Below, piece after piece: positions 16,296 through 24,447 of a stretch of 36,464 nt of DNA. Both the position numbers and the translations under genes were made by a program. The DNA is from Singulisphaera sp. GP187 (GTDB lineage Bacteria > Planctomycetota > Phycisphaerae > Phycisphaerales > SM1A02). Numbering within the stretch: position 1 is the stretch's first letter; the number at the start of each line of letters is the position of its first letter. The notes beneath the pieces are model-generated. The model was not told the origin of the DNA. It worked only from the letters and a program-made list of their open reading frames with translations, and did not search any database. Location: NCBI GenBank assembly GCA_945862215.1, contig CAMAXY010000026.1:1-36464 (forward strand), given 5' to 3'.

Positions 16296-17632
16296 GCGCA
16301 CGAAGCGATCGATCTCCCAGCGAACGAGTTGTCGTCAGTGGAATGGGCTGGGTCACGCCGCTCGGTCACGATCTTGAAACTGTTTGGTCTGCATTGATGC
16401 GTGGAGCTTCTGGCATGGCGCCGATCACTCGCTTTGATGCGCGCACATTTCCCACTTCATTTGCTGCAGAAGTGAAAAACTTTGATGTGAATCCACTCTT
16501 GAAAAACCCTACGCTTCATGCAAGTGCAGGAATCAATTCACAGTTCGCTCTTGGCGCTGCTGCGCAAGCGTGGCGTCAGGCGGGTCTGGATGTCAAGCCC
16601 GCACGCAACATGCGACGCGTTGGCATGTATCTCGGCGCAGGCGAGGGCGTGATCGATACTCCAAATTATCTTGCGGCGAATTTGAAAGCGTGGGATGCGC
16701 AAACGGGGAAGACTGATGGAGCGAAGTGGGCGGAAATCGGACTTCGAATTTTGAATGCCGCTGGAGAAATTGAACAAGAACCGAACATGCCTCTTGCGCA
16801 CATCGCTCGAGAATTTGGCGCGCGCGGTCCTGCGTACAACTGTTTGACGGCTTGCGCTGCAAGCACCCAGGCAATTGGCGAAGCAGCGAGCATTCTGAGA
16901 CTCGGCGAGGCTGATGTGATGATCGCAGGTGGTGCTCACACCATGATTCATGTTCTTGGTGTGACAGGATTCAATCGTCTGACTGCTCTCAGTACCAGCA
17001 CAGATGATCCATCCAAGGCGAGCCGTCCTTTCGATCTCACGCGCGGTGGATTTGTGATGGGTGAAGGCGCAGGCATGGTCATTCTTGAAACGCTCGAGCA
17101 TGCGCGTGCGCGTGGCGTGAAGCCGCTTGCAGAATTGATTGGGTTTGGTTCGAGCGCAGATTCGTATCGCATCACGGATATTGAACCGACTGGTCGCGGC
17201 GCCGCAGCAGCGATGTTGCAAGCTCTTTCGCAAGCGGGAATTGATCCGCGTGCGCGCGGTGCAGATGGTCGGCCGTTGGTGGATTACATCTCTGCACATG
17301 GAACTGGAACAAAAGAAAACGATTCGATCGAAACGCTTGCCGTCAAGCGAGTCTTCGGCGATCTCGCTCGGGATGTCCCGATGAGTTCGGTCAAAAGTAT
17401 GCTTGGGCATTTGATTGCCGCTGCAGGTGCAGTCGAATTCATCACATCCGTGATGGCGATTCACCGTGGAATGCTGCCGCCAACAATCAATTACTCCAAT
17501 CCCGATCCAGAATGCGATTTGGATTATGTTGCCAATACGCCACGCGCCGCTCGCGTGCGCACATGCCTATCCAACTCCTTCGGCTTCGGAGGTCAGAACG
17601 ACACCCTGTGTGTCACGGCATTCGATGAGTGA
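16292..17632 (+). CDS. Beta-ketoacyl-ACP synthase (FabF/KAS II type), catalytically intact
   Basis: 446 residues. The catalytic set is complete: Cys188 in CLTACAASTQ, His336 in AHGTGTKEND, and Lys368 and His373 in VKSMLGHLIAAAG. The enzyme condenses an acyl thioester with malonyl-ACP. It starts with an ATGA overlap on the previous, degenerate ketosynthase, so the two are made in equal amounts and probably form a heterodimer as in KS-CLF systems; this is inference. No acyl carrier protein, ketoreductase or acyltransferase gene lies in the window, so the product cannot be guessed. Ordinary fatty acid synthesis is the other option, though it would not need the inactive partner. Confidence 0.93.
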   Translation: MSARSDRSPSERVVVSGMGWVTPLGHDLETVWSALMRGASGMAPITRFDARTFPTSFAAEVKNFDVNPLLKNPTLHASAGINSQFALGAAAQAWRQAGLDVKPARNMRRVGMYLGAGEGVIDTPNYLAANLKAWDAQTGKTDGAKWAEIGLRILNAAGEIEQEPNMPLAHIAREFGARGPAYNCLTACAASTQAIGEAASILRLGEADVMIAGGAHTMIHVLGVTGFNRLTALSTSTDDPSKASRPFDLTRGGFVMGEGAGMVILETLEHARARGVKPLAELIGFGSSADSYRITDIEPTGRGAAAAMLQALSQAGIDPRARGADGRPLVDYISAHGTGTKENDSIETLAVKRVFGDLARDVPMSSVKSMLGHLIAAAGAVEFITSVMAIHRGMLPPTINYSNPDPECDLDYVANTPRAARVRTCLSNSFGFGGQNDTLCVTAFDE

Positions 17633-18275
17633 GCAGGTGAGTGAGCAGGTGAGAGCTATCAACCGTTCGAGTCGAACCGCTTTATGGATCGTTGCGTCGC
17701 TGGTGATTCTCTCTGTTGTCGGATGGGGGCTTTCGGCGAGTGCTCCGTTCACATGGCTCGATCCCAACACGCTTGCAGCAGATCCTGAAAGTGATCGGCG
17801 TGGACGCGAGCTCGAACAGAATCTCGCATCCGCAATCGCGCGCATTCGACCTGTTGGAGAACCGTGGGCAATTCGCATTCACGACATCGATATCAATTCG
17901 TGGATCGCACGTCGACTTCCGCAGTGGACCGAGCATGACCCAACTTTGGCGTGGCCGATCGAAGGGGCGAAGGCTCAAGTTCACTTTGATGAGCAGTTGG
18001 CGACGATCAGCATCGCATTGAAGGATCGAATCTGGAGCGGTTCGTTTACGGCACAGGTTGAGGCCGAGCAAATCAGACTTGTGCCCGGATGGGGGGCGAT
18101 TGGCTTGCTCCCAGTTCCTGCTGGGGCGCAATTCGCGACGGATTTGTTGGAAGGGGATGGGGCAAATACGCTGGTTCTGCCGAAGATTTTTAAGTTGGGC
18201 GATGGTCGGCAAGTCGAGATTCGACGGATCGATTTGGTTCCCGGCGCGGTCGAAATCGAATTCGTCACGCGTTGA
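17625..18275 (+). CDS. Small membrane-anchored protein of unknown function
   Basis: 216 residues. After a short charged start there is one hydrophobic helix (about 19-38, TALWIVASLVILSVVGWGL), then a soluble domain of about 175 residues that probably lies outside the inner membrane. The domain alternates beta-like stretches (AQVHFDEQLATISIAL, RQVEIRRIDLVPGAVEIEFV). I do not recognise the family. The start ATG overlaps the ketosynthase stop by 8 bases, so it is co-translated with that pair and may work with it. A 12-base tandem duplication in the first codons gives the repeated peptide SEQVSEQV. Confidence 0.7.
   Translation: MSEQVSEQVRAINRSSRTALWIVASLVILSVVGWGLSASAPFTWLDPNTLAADPESDRRGRELEQNLASAIARIRPVGEPWAIRIHDIDINSWIARRLPQWTEHDPTLAWPIEGAKAQVHFDEQLATISIALKDRIWSGSFTAQVEAEQIRLVPGWGAIGLLPVPAGAQFATDLLEGDGANTLVLPKIFKLGDGRQVEIRRIDLVPGAVEIEFVTR
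17627..17650 (+). repeat. Perfect 12-base tandem duplication across a stop/start overlap
   Basis: GAGTGAGCAGGT occurs twice in a row. It contains the stop of the ketosynthase gene and the second to ninth codons of the next gene, and it keeps the reading frame. Confidence 0.85.
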
Positions 18276-18330
18276 TCTAATCGTCGTTCTCCCGCTAGGA
18301 TGTTGCCCCGCGCACAGTGCGTTTTCTCCA

Positions 18331-20013
18331 ATGCCAAAACTGACTATTAACGGCGTCCTTCTTGATTTCGAAAAAGGTCAATCGATCATCGATGTTGCGT
18401 TGAAGAACGAAATCGAGATTCCGCATTATTGCTATCACCCAGGATTGTCGGTGCCAGCCAACTGCCGCATCTGCCTCGCAGAAATCTGGCAGCCGAATGC
18501 GAAGACAGGTCAGCTTGAGGCGATTCCAAAGTTGATGCCGACATGTCATACGCCAGCTGGCGAAGGCATGATCGTTTATACCGATAGCCCCAAGGCGATC
18601 ACCAATCAGAAGGCAGTGATGGAGTATTTACTGATCAACCATCCAGTTGATTGCGCGGTCTGCGATCAGGCTGGTGAATGCCATCTTCAGGATTACTCAT
18701 ATCAATATGGTCGAAGTCAATCGCGCTTTGAAGAAGACAAGATCAAGAATCCCAAGAAGGATGTTGGCGAACACGTTCTTCTTTATAGCGATCGATGCAT
18801 CATGTGCACGCGCTGCGTGCGATTCACCAAGGAAGTCACTCAGACTCACGAGTTGATGGTCGAGGGTCGTGGCGGAACTGAAATGATCGATGTTTTCCCT
18901 GGAATACCACTGAATAATGAACTTTCAGGAAATGTGGTCGACCTCTGCCCAGTTGGCGCTCTCTTGGACAAAGATTTCCTCTTTCAACAGCGCGTGTGGT
19001 TCCTGAAGAAGACGCCTTCAATTGATGGCATCACCGCAAGTGGCGACAATATTTCTATCGAACACAATGAAGGCGTTGTCTATCGCTTGAAGCCTCGAGA
19101 AAATCTGGAGGTGAATCAATGGTGGATCACGGATGAAGTTCGTTATGGTTGGAAATTTGTTCATAGCGAAAGTCGTTTGACGATGCCCGCTGTTCGCGGC
19201 ACCGCAGAATTTGATCGCGCAGATCCTGAAGCAGCATGGAACACAGCAATGGATCGCGCAGTTGAAGTCTTGCAAACTGGCGCACGAAATGGCCGGATCG
19301 CGTTGTTGGTCAGCCCGATGCTCTCCTGCGAAGATGCGTACTTGCTCGGACGAACTGTGCTTGCCATCGATCCATCTGCAGTGCTTGGTGTTGGTCCAGT
19401 TCCAAAGTCTGGGGAAGATCGCACTCTTGCTGGTGGATATACGATTCACTCGGAAAAAGCGCCAAATGCTCGGGGAGTTCGCCGCGTTCTTGCTGCGCTC
19501 GCTGCTGCCGAACCTGCGCGACGCATTGCTGCTGGAAGTCCGACTGTGTGTGACGCCACTGAATTTCTTGCAGCATTGACAACTGCTGGCGCTGGAGTTG
19601 CGTTGATCACTGGAAATTATCCAAGTGAGTGGTCCACAGAGTCATTTGTTCGCGCACTTTCGACGCGACGTTTCGTCTTGCTGGACACTCTGGAAAATCG
19701 GCTGACAGCAGTTGCGGAAAGTTTCTTGCCCGTTGCCACATGGATTGAAAAAGCAGGATGCTTCGAGAACGCAAAGGGTCGTTTGCAATCATTCGAGCGA
19801 GCCATTCAGCCAATCGATTTTGCAAAGTGCGAAGGTCAGATTGCGCTCGATCTCGCAATGCGTCTTTCGGGTGGAAAGACAGCCGTCTATGACGCGGATC
19901 AGGTTCGAAGTCAAATGGCTTTGGTTCCAGGGTTGGCGATGTTTTGTGATCAGGTTCATCATCCGCCAGCTTCGCTTTCACGCGAGAGCGATATGGTGAC
20001 CATCGACCTGTGA
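18331..20013 (+). CDS. nuoG: NADH-quinone oxidoreductase subunit G-like protein (short form)
   Basis: 560 residues. The N-terminal 2Fe-2S ferredoxin ligands are Cys34, Cys45, Cys48 and Cys72. The His-Cys 4Fe-4S site is His104, Cys108, Cys111 and Cys117. The next cluster has Cys156, Cys159, Cys162 and Cys206 (CIMCTRC and LCPVGAL). After residue 220 comes the start of the molybdopterin-oxidoreductase-like domain, then a weakly conserved tail, shorter than the 700-900 residues of many NuoG. It carries electrons from NADH to quinone within complex I in the membrane arm's cytoplasmic part. No other nuo gene is within the window, which is unusual. The ATG at 18331 is chosen because the frame above it has no family sequence. 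Confidence 0.9.
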   Translation: MPKLTINGVLLDFEKGQSIIDVALKNEIEIPHYCYHPGLSVPANCRICLAEIWQPNAKTGQLEAIPKLMPTCHTPAGEGMIVYTDSPKAITNQKAVMEYLLINHPVDCAVCDQAGECHLQDYSYQYGRSQSRFEEDKIKNPKKDVGEHVLLYSDRCIMCTRCVRFTKEVTQTHELMVEGRGGTEMIDVFPGIPLNNELSGNVVDLCPVGALLDKDFLFQQRVWFLKKTPSIDGITASGDNISIEHNEGVVYRLKPRENLEVNQWWITDEVRYGWKFVHSESRLTMPAVRGTAEFDRADPEAAWNTAMDRAVEVLQTGARNGRIALLVSPMLSCEDAYLLGRTVLAIDPSAVLGVGPVPKSGEDRTLAGGYTIHSEKAPNARGVRRVLAALAAAEPARRIAAGSPTVCDATEFLAALTTAGAGVALITGNYPSEWSTESFVRALSTRRFVLLDTLENRLTAVAESFLPVATWIEKAGCFENAKGRLQSFERAIQPIDFAKCEGQIALDLAMRLSGGKTAVYDADQVRSQMALVPGLAMFCDQVHHPPASLSRESDMVTIDL

Positions 20014-20058
20014 TTGCAGAGTTTTTTCTCCAAAGTCATCGACTGAAAAAGATCGCTT

Positions 20059-21513
20059 ATGCCAATTCATAAAGTCAAGACCGCAGTTCGCTCAGCGAGC
20101 GAAGTGTGGTCGCTTGCATGGCCGACGGTCATCACGATGACCAGTTACACGCTGATGCAATTCGTGGACAGCATCATGGTCGCGCAACTTGGACCGCTTG
20201 AACTTGCAGCGCAAGGCAATGGTGGCGTCTGGTCGTGGACGATCATCGCATTCCTTGTTGGCGCCATCAGTCTCGTCAACACATTCGTTTCGCAGAGTGT
20301 TGGCGCAGGGGAGCCCACGAGAGCGGCGCGATATGCATGGTCGGGCATTTGGCTTGCGATGCTGTCGTGGATTGTCATTCTTCTTCCGGCAGGTTTTCTG
20401 TTGATTCCTATTGGTTTCTCGTGGATGCATCATGAGCCTCGGCTTGAATTGCTCGAGACTCAATATGCGCAGTTGATGATGGCGGGTGGTTGCTTCACTC
20501 TCGTTGGCAAAGCGATGAGCAACTATTTCTTTGGCATTGCTCGGCCAAAGATTGTGACGCTTGCTGCGATCCTTGGAAATGTCGTCAACATCGTGATGAA
20601 TTATGCGTTGATTTACGGCGATGTTGGCTTGCCGCAATTTGGATTGCCGCCACTTGGAATTCCAGGCGTGCCGTGGTTTGCACCGATGGGTGTCGCCGGC
20701 GCGGGTATCGCAACGGTGATGGGTGTTGCTGTGGAATGTCTTCTGCCTCTAGCGATTTTTCTTGGCCCAAAAATGGCGCGCGAATTTCATACGCGTACTT
20801 CATGGAAGCCCGATTGGGGTGCGATTCGCGATTTAGTGCGCGTCGGATGGCCAGCAAGTGTTCAGTTTGGAAATGAAATGTTTTGCTGGTCGGTTTTTAT
20901 GACAATTTTGGTCGGGGAATTTGGCACGGATCATTTGGCCGCGGGATGGATCGTGCTGCGATACATGCATCTCTCATTCATGCCTGCAGTTGGATTCAGC
21001 ATTGCAACCACAACACTCGTTGGTCGATCAATCGGCGCGAATAAACCGGAACTCGCCGAGCGATATGCACGGACCGCGCTTTGGATGAGCGTGCTCTATA
21101 TGGCAACGTGGGGAATATTGATGATGATCTTCCGCGAACCGATGGTCCGACTCTTCACAACTTCTGCAGCAGATAATGGCGCAGCTGCGCAGCATGTAGT
21201 GGAGCTTGGAAGTCGCATCATGATTTGCGCTGCGATCTTTCAAGCATTCGATGCGGTTGGAATTGTCTACACAGGAGCGCTTCGCGGAGCGGGCGATACT
21301 TTCTGGCCGGGCGTGATCACGGTCACGCTGAGCTGGTCTTTGATCGTGGGCGTCGGAGCGTGGATCGCGCACGCATATCCGCAGTTAGGATCACTCGGAC
21401 CGTGGATTGGATCGACGGTTTACATCATTGTTCTTGGTGCAGCGATGACATGGCGCTTCGAGCGGGGTCCATGGCGTACTCATCGACTTGTTTTGCATGC
21501 GGCAAAGGTGTGA
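20059..21513 (+). CDS. MATE family multidrug/cation efflux transporter
   Basis: 484 residues with about 12 hydrophobic segments. The start EVWSLAWPTVITMTSYTLMQFVDSIMVAQLG is the typical first MATE unit, with a second similar unit after about residue 255 (LVRVGWPASVQFGNEMFCWSVFMTILVGEFG). NYFFGIARPKIVTLAAILGNVVNIVMNYALIYG and GAGIATVMG match family loops. MATE proteins expel organic cations or drugs in exchange for sodium or protons at the inner membrane. The gene is 45 bases after the nuoG-like gene on the same strand. No substrate can be told from the sequence. Confidence 0.93.
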   Translation: MPIHKVKTAVRSASEVWSLAWPTVITMTSYTLMQFVDSIMVAQLGPLELAAQGNGGVWSWTIIAFLVGAISLVNTFVSQSVGAGEPTRAARYAWSGIWLAMLSWIVILLPAGFLLIPIGFSWMHHEPRLELLETQYAQLMMAGGCFTLVGKAMSNYFFGIARPKIVTLAAILGNVVNIVMNYALIYGDVGLPQFGLPPLGIPGVPWFAPMGVAGAGIATVMGVAVECLLPLAIFLGPKMAREFHTRTSWKPDWGAIRDLVRVGWPASVQFGNEMFCWSVFMTILVGEFGTDHLAAGWIVLRYMHLSFMPAVGFSIATTTLVGRSIGANKPELAERYARTALWMSVLYMATWGILMMIFREPMVRLFTTSAADNGAAAQHVVELGSRIMICAAIFQAFDAVGIVYTGALRGAGDTFWPGVITVTLSWSLIVGVGAWIAHAYPQLGSLGPWIGSTVYIIVLGAAMTWRFERGPWRTHRLVLHAAKV

Positions 21514-21672
21514 ATTGGTCGAATTATGCGACTTGGGAAACTTTGTTGAACATGGGCAGTTGGATGTATGCTTCTCGACCCCCCAAGAAATGCTCGGCGC
21601 AGATTTTGGTTGTTCGTACATTTTTCTAGTACAGAGTTTTCACAAGTTCTATCCCAACGAGGTTTTATACGA
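21514..21672 (+). promoter_or_regulatory. 159-base intergenic stretch, probable promoter of the TPR/alpha-CTD gene
   Basis: A candidate promoter is TTGTTG, 18 bases, TATGCT in the first half of the gap. The match is weak and the sigma specificity of this organism is unknown. No hairpin terminator for the MATE gene was seen. Confidence 0.25.
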
Positions 21673-22590
21673 ATGAGTAACGCAACAATCAAGCATGTCA
21701 ATCCAGCGAATCCAACAGCAGCCAAGCCACACATCGATCTCGCAGTTCGTCACGCGAATGAAGGTCGTCGCGAAGAAGCGGTTGCGTCATATCGAACGGC
21801 TCTCGAGTCTGATCGTTCGGTCGCCACTCTTTTCGCATTTGCAAAGTTGCTTGATCGAATGGGGCATGATGAAGAGGCAATCGATTTGTACGAAGAGATC
21901 TGCTATCTCCCAACGCCACCAGTCAATGCGATGATCAATCTTGCTGTGCTGTATGAGGACATGGGAGAACTCGTACGGGCAGAGCGATGCTTGCGCCGTG
22001 TGCTGACTCTGTATCCAAACAACGGTCATGCGCGCATGTATGTCAAAGATGTTTGCGCTGTCAAGACAATGTCGTATGACGCGAATGCTGAACAGCAAAC
22101 TGCGCGACGCAATGCAATTCTTGATACGCCGATCACGGACTTCGAACTTTCTGCTCGTGCGCGAAACTGCCTGAAAAAGGTGGAAATTCGTACGCTTGGA
22201 GATCTCTTGCGCGTCACTGAAGCAGAGTTGATGGCATTCAAAAACTTTGGCGAAACCAGTATCAACGAGATCAAGGCGATGCTCAATTCTCGCGGACTGC
22301 GCTTAGGTCAAGGCCTTGAAGGCGGATTCGAAGAGTCCTATCGTCGCGAATATCTCGATCAATTGCGCACGCAAGTTGCTCCTGAGTTGTTGGAGCAACC
22401 AATCAGCGCACTCGAATTGACGATCCGTGCGAAGAAGGCGGTTCAACTGCTTGAAGTGCGAACGCTTGGCGAACTTGCGTGCCGCACTGAGGCAGAATTG
22501 ATGGGCATGAAGAACTTCGGTTCGACCAGCCTCGACGAAATCAAGGCTCAGCTCGCAACGCACGGACTTTCGCTTCGCGTGATGGAGTGA
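21673..22590 (+). CDS. TPR protein fused to two RNA polymerase alpha C-terminal-like domains
   Basis: 305 residues. Residues 20-120 form about three TPR helices pairs (HANEGRREEAVASYRTAL; DEEAIDLYEEICYLP; RAERCLRRVLTLYPNN). Two copies of the alpha-CTD fold follow, at about 151-212 and 242-303. In copy 1 the E. coli DNA-contact residues Arg265, Asn268 and Cys269 are retained as Arg162, Asn165 and Cys166 (RARNCLKKVEIRTLGDLL), with Gly193 and Ser196 matching Gly296 and Ser299. In copy 2 the Arg is kept (252) but the Asn and Cys positions are Lys255 and Ala256. There is no alpha N-terminal domain, so it is not RpoA. It could bind UP-element-type DNA or RNA polymerase as a regulator; this is inference. 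A strong terminator follows. Confidence 0.88.
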   Translation: MSNATIKHVNPANPTAAKPHIDLAVRHANEGRREEAVASYRTALESDRSVATLFAFAKLLDRMGHDEEAIDLYEEICYLPTPPVNAMINLAVLYEDMGELVRAERCLRRVLTLYPNNGHARMYVKDVCAVKTMSYDANAEQQTARRNAILDTPITDFELSARARNCLKKVEIRTLGDLLRVTEAELMAFKNFGETSINEIKAMLNSRGLRLGQGLEGGFEESYRREYLDQLRTQVAPELLEQPISALELTIRAKKAVQLLEVRTLGELACRTEAELMGMKNFGSTSLDEIKAQLATHGLSLRVME

Positions 22591-22642
22591 ACGCGATTCG
22601 AACGTGTTTCTCGACCTTTCTTTTTCAACAAGTGATTCATTC

Positions 22643-22674
22643 AAACCCCTGCAAATTGCGGGGGTTTTTCTTTT
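22643..22674 (+). terminator. Intrinsic terminator after the TPR/alpha-CTD gene
   Basis: AAACCCCTGC and GCGGGGGTTT form a 10-pair stem (one T-G pair) around the loop AAATT, followed by a T-rich run (TTCTTTT). It lies 52 bases after the stop codon. It would also shield the convergent multicopper oxidase gene, but in that direction the tail of T is shorter. Confidence 0.92.
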
Positions 22675-22743
22675 GGTTGTTTCTTTGGATGTTGGAATGC
22701 TTGAGAGGGATCAGCCAGCCTCAGCCAGAAAAGCCAAGACCAA

Positions 22744-24354
22744 TCAGAGTCCTGATTTTTCCGATGGCACTTCTTCAGGATGCCAATGTGGAGTCTCGAC
22801 GCCTTCGTACTTCAGCATGGTGCACATTCCAGAATCCGCGTGGTATGGAATGTGGCAGTGGAATGGCCAGATGCCTGGGTTGTCGGCATCAAATGCGATC
22901 TTGATAATTGAATGTGGCGGAACCTCAATCGTGTCGCGCTGGGCGCCGGAGATTGGCTTGCCATCAATTTCAATAACTTGAAATGCGCCATCATGCAGAT
23001 GCATCGGATGACCCATGGGAGTCTTGTTGGTCAACACCATCTCGACACGCTCGCCGAGTTTGACGGTGAGGACGTCTCGAGTTGGATACTTGATCCCATT
23101 GATAAACCATTGATATCCGTCCATGGTTCCACTCAATACAGCAGGCAGCGTGCGATCGATCTTTTTCGTGGCAAGCGGCGCCGTGGCGCGGAGGCGCATT
23201 TCTTGCGTGTTGTCGAGTGCTGCGGTGGTCATCGAGGCTGTTTTTGGAAGCGCAGACATTGCAGCGCTGTCACTTGTTGATCCAGTCGTTAAAACAACTC
23301 CGCAGGTGAGCGTTGTGCCTTCTCCTTGCATCGTGATTGGGAAGACGGCTCCATCACTGGATGTCGTGTTGGAAATCGCTTTGGGTATGGTCACTCGCAG
23401 GTCGATTCGCTGCGCAATTGCCAATTGAAAAAAATTTCCGCTTAGAGGCTGGATCGGCTGACCGTCAACAGCAAGAAGTTCCGCATCAAGGGAACCTGTA
23501 TCGATAAAGAAATCGGTTTCACACGATGCCGCAATGATGCGTAGCAAGACGGTGTCTCCAGGATTCACTTTCATGACATCCGGATCGTCCACTGTGCGGC
23601 GATTTGCGAGCAGTGCATCATATTTGACATCAGTGTTTGCAATTGGAGCATTCACCATGGCGCGAACAAATTGACTGTTCGCTTCGTCCCATTGTTGGGC
23701 GATCACTTGCGGCTGGGTTGCGGTTGGCATTTCTTGCATTCCAGGCATTTCTTTCATTTCCGGCATTGGCTTCGAGCCAGTTTTCATATCCATCGCGGGC
23801 GCGTTGCGAAGACCTTGAAGAATCGCCTCAGGAGATGTGAAAGAAAAATCTGTGAGCGTGATGACGAATTGCTTGTCAGCTTTCGCACGCTCCGCATCGC
23901 TCCAAATGATCATTGGTGCGGAGACAAGGTATTGCTCTTGGAGCGCATAGTGAGAGTGCATCCAATATGTTCCAGTTTCCTTTAGAGGAAAGTCGTATGA
24001 AAAAGTATTGCCAGGCGCAATTGGTTCTTGTGTGACGAATGCAACTCCATCCATCGAGTTTGGCAGCGAAAGTCCATGCCAGTGAATGCTTGTCGGCACA
24101 TTCAGCTGATTGATCACATCAACGTGCATTCCGTCGGCTTGATTGGGGGAATATCCCTGCGTGCCATCAGCTTGCACGACACTTCCCATCATGATGGTCT
24201 TGCCGTTGACAGTCAGTGGAGTTTCGCGAACAAAGAGTTGCACTCGTTTGACATCATCCGGAGACACTTTCGCTGTTGCGGTCGAAGCATTTGCCAAGCA
24301 AAGAAGTGATGTGGTGACAAAAGAAAAGGAAATAAAAGCAGATGTGAAGTGCAT
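22744..24354 (-). CDS. Multicopper oxidase with methionine-rich loop (CueO/laccase type)
   Basis: 536 residues with a signal peptide (residues 1 to about 28), so it acts in the periplasm. All copper motifs are present: HWHG (91-94), HSHY (133-136), HPMHLH (449-454) and HCHIPYHADSGM (499-510), giving type 1 ligands Cys500, His505 and Met510. Residues 188-209 are very rich in Met (MDMKTGSKPMPEMKEMPGM), like the extra copper-binding segment of CueO. Such enzymes oxidise Cu(I) or phenols while reducing oxygen to water. A role in copper tolerance is suggested by the Met-rich loop. It is 93 bases downstream of uricase on the same strand but probably has its own promoter, since a palindrome lies in the gap. 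Confidence 0.93.
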   Translation of the reverse strand: MHFTSAFISFSFVTTSLLCLANASTATAKVSPDDVKRVQLFVRETPLTVNGKTIMMGSVVQADGTQGYSPNQADGMHVDVINQLNVPTSIHWHGLSLPNSMDGVAFVTQEPIAPGNTFSYDFPLKETGTYWMHSHYALQEQYLVSAPMIIWSDAERAKADKQFVITLTDFSFTSPEAILQGLRNAPAMDMKTGSKPMPEMKEMPGMQEMPTATQPQVIAQQWDEANSQFVRAMVNAPIANTDVKYDALLANRRTVDDPDVMKVNPGDTVLLRIIAASCETDFFIDTGSLDAELLAVDGQPIQPLSGNFFQLAIAQRIDLRVTIPKAISNTTSSDGAVFPITMQGEGTTLTCGVVLTTGSTSDSAAMSALPKTASMTTAALDNTQEMRLRATAPLATKKIDRTLPAVLSGTMDGYQWFINGIKYPTRDVLTVKLGERVEMVLTNKTPMGHPMHLHDGAFQVIEIDGKPISGAQRDTIEVPPHSIIKIAFDADNPGIWPFHCHIPYHADSGMCTMLKYEGVETPHWHPEEVPSEKSGL

Positions 24355-24395
24355 ATAAAATAATAGTCAAACGAGTTTGCTTGCAACTCATCGAT

Positions 24396-24410
24396 AAAGC
24401 AATTTGCTTT
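24396..24410. promoter_or_regulatory. Perfect 7-base inverted repeat upstream of the multicopper oxidase
   Basis: AAAGCAA-T-TTGCTTT lies in the 93-base gap before the oxidase start. It could be an operator, or a weak hairpin after uricase. It does not look like the CueR-type copper operator known from E. coli. A looser GAGTT/AACTC repeat lies at 24373-24389. Confidence 0.35.
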
Positions 24411-24447
24411 TGCGGAAAGGTTTAAAATGTTTCTGAACTCGAGCGAA

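Noticed and set aside
20014-20058. Terminator after the nuoG-like gene from a run of T
   Set aside because: The T run at about 20024 has no stem before it.
24373-24389. Loose inverted repeat GAGTT/AACTC as a terminator of uricase
   Set aside because: The stem is only five pairs and no T run follows in the minus-strand direction.
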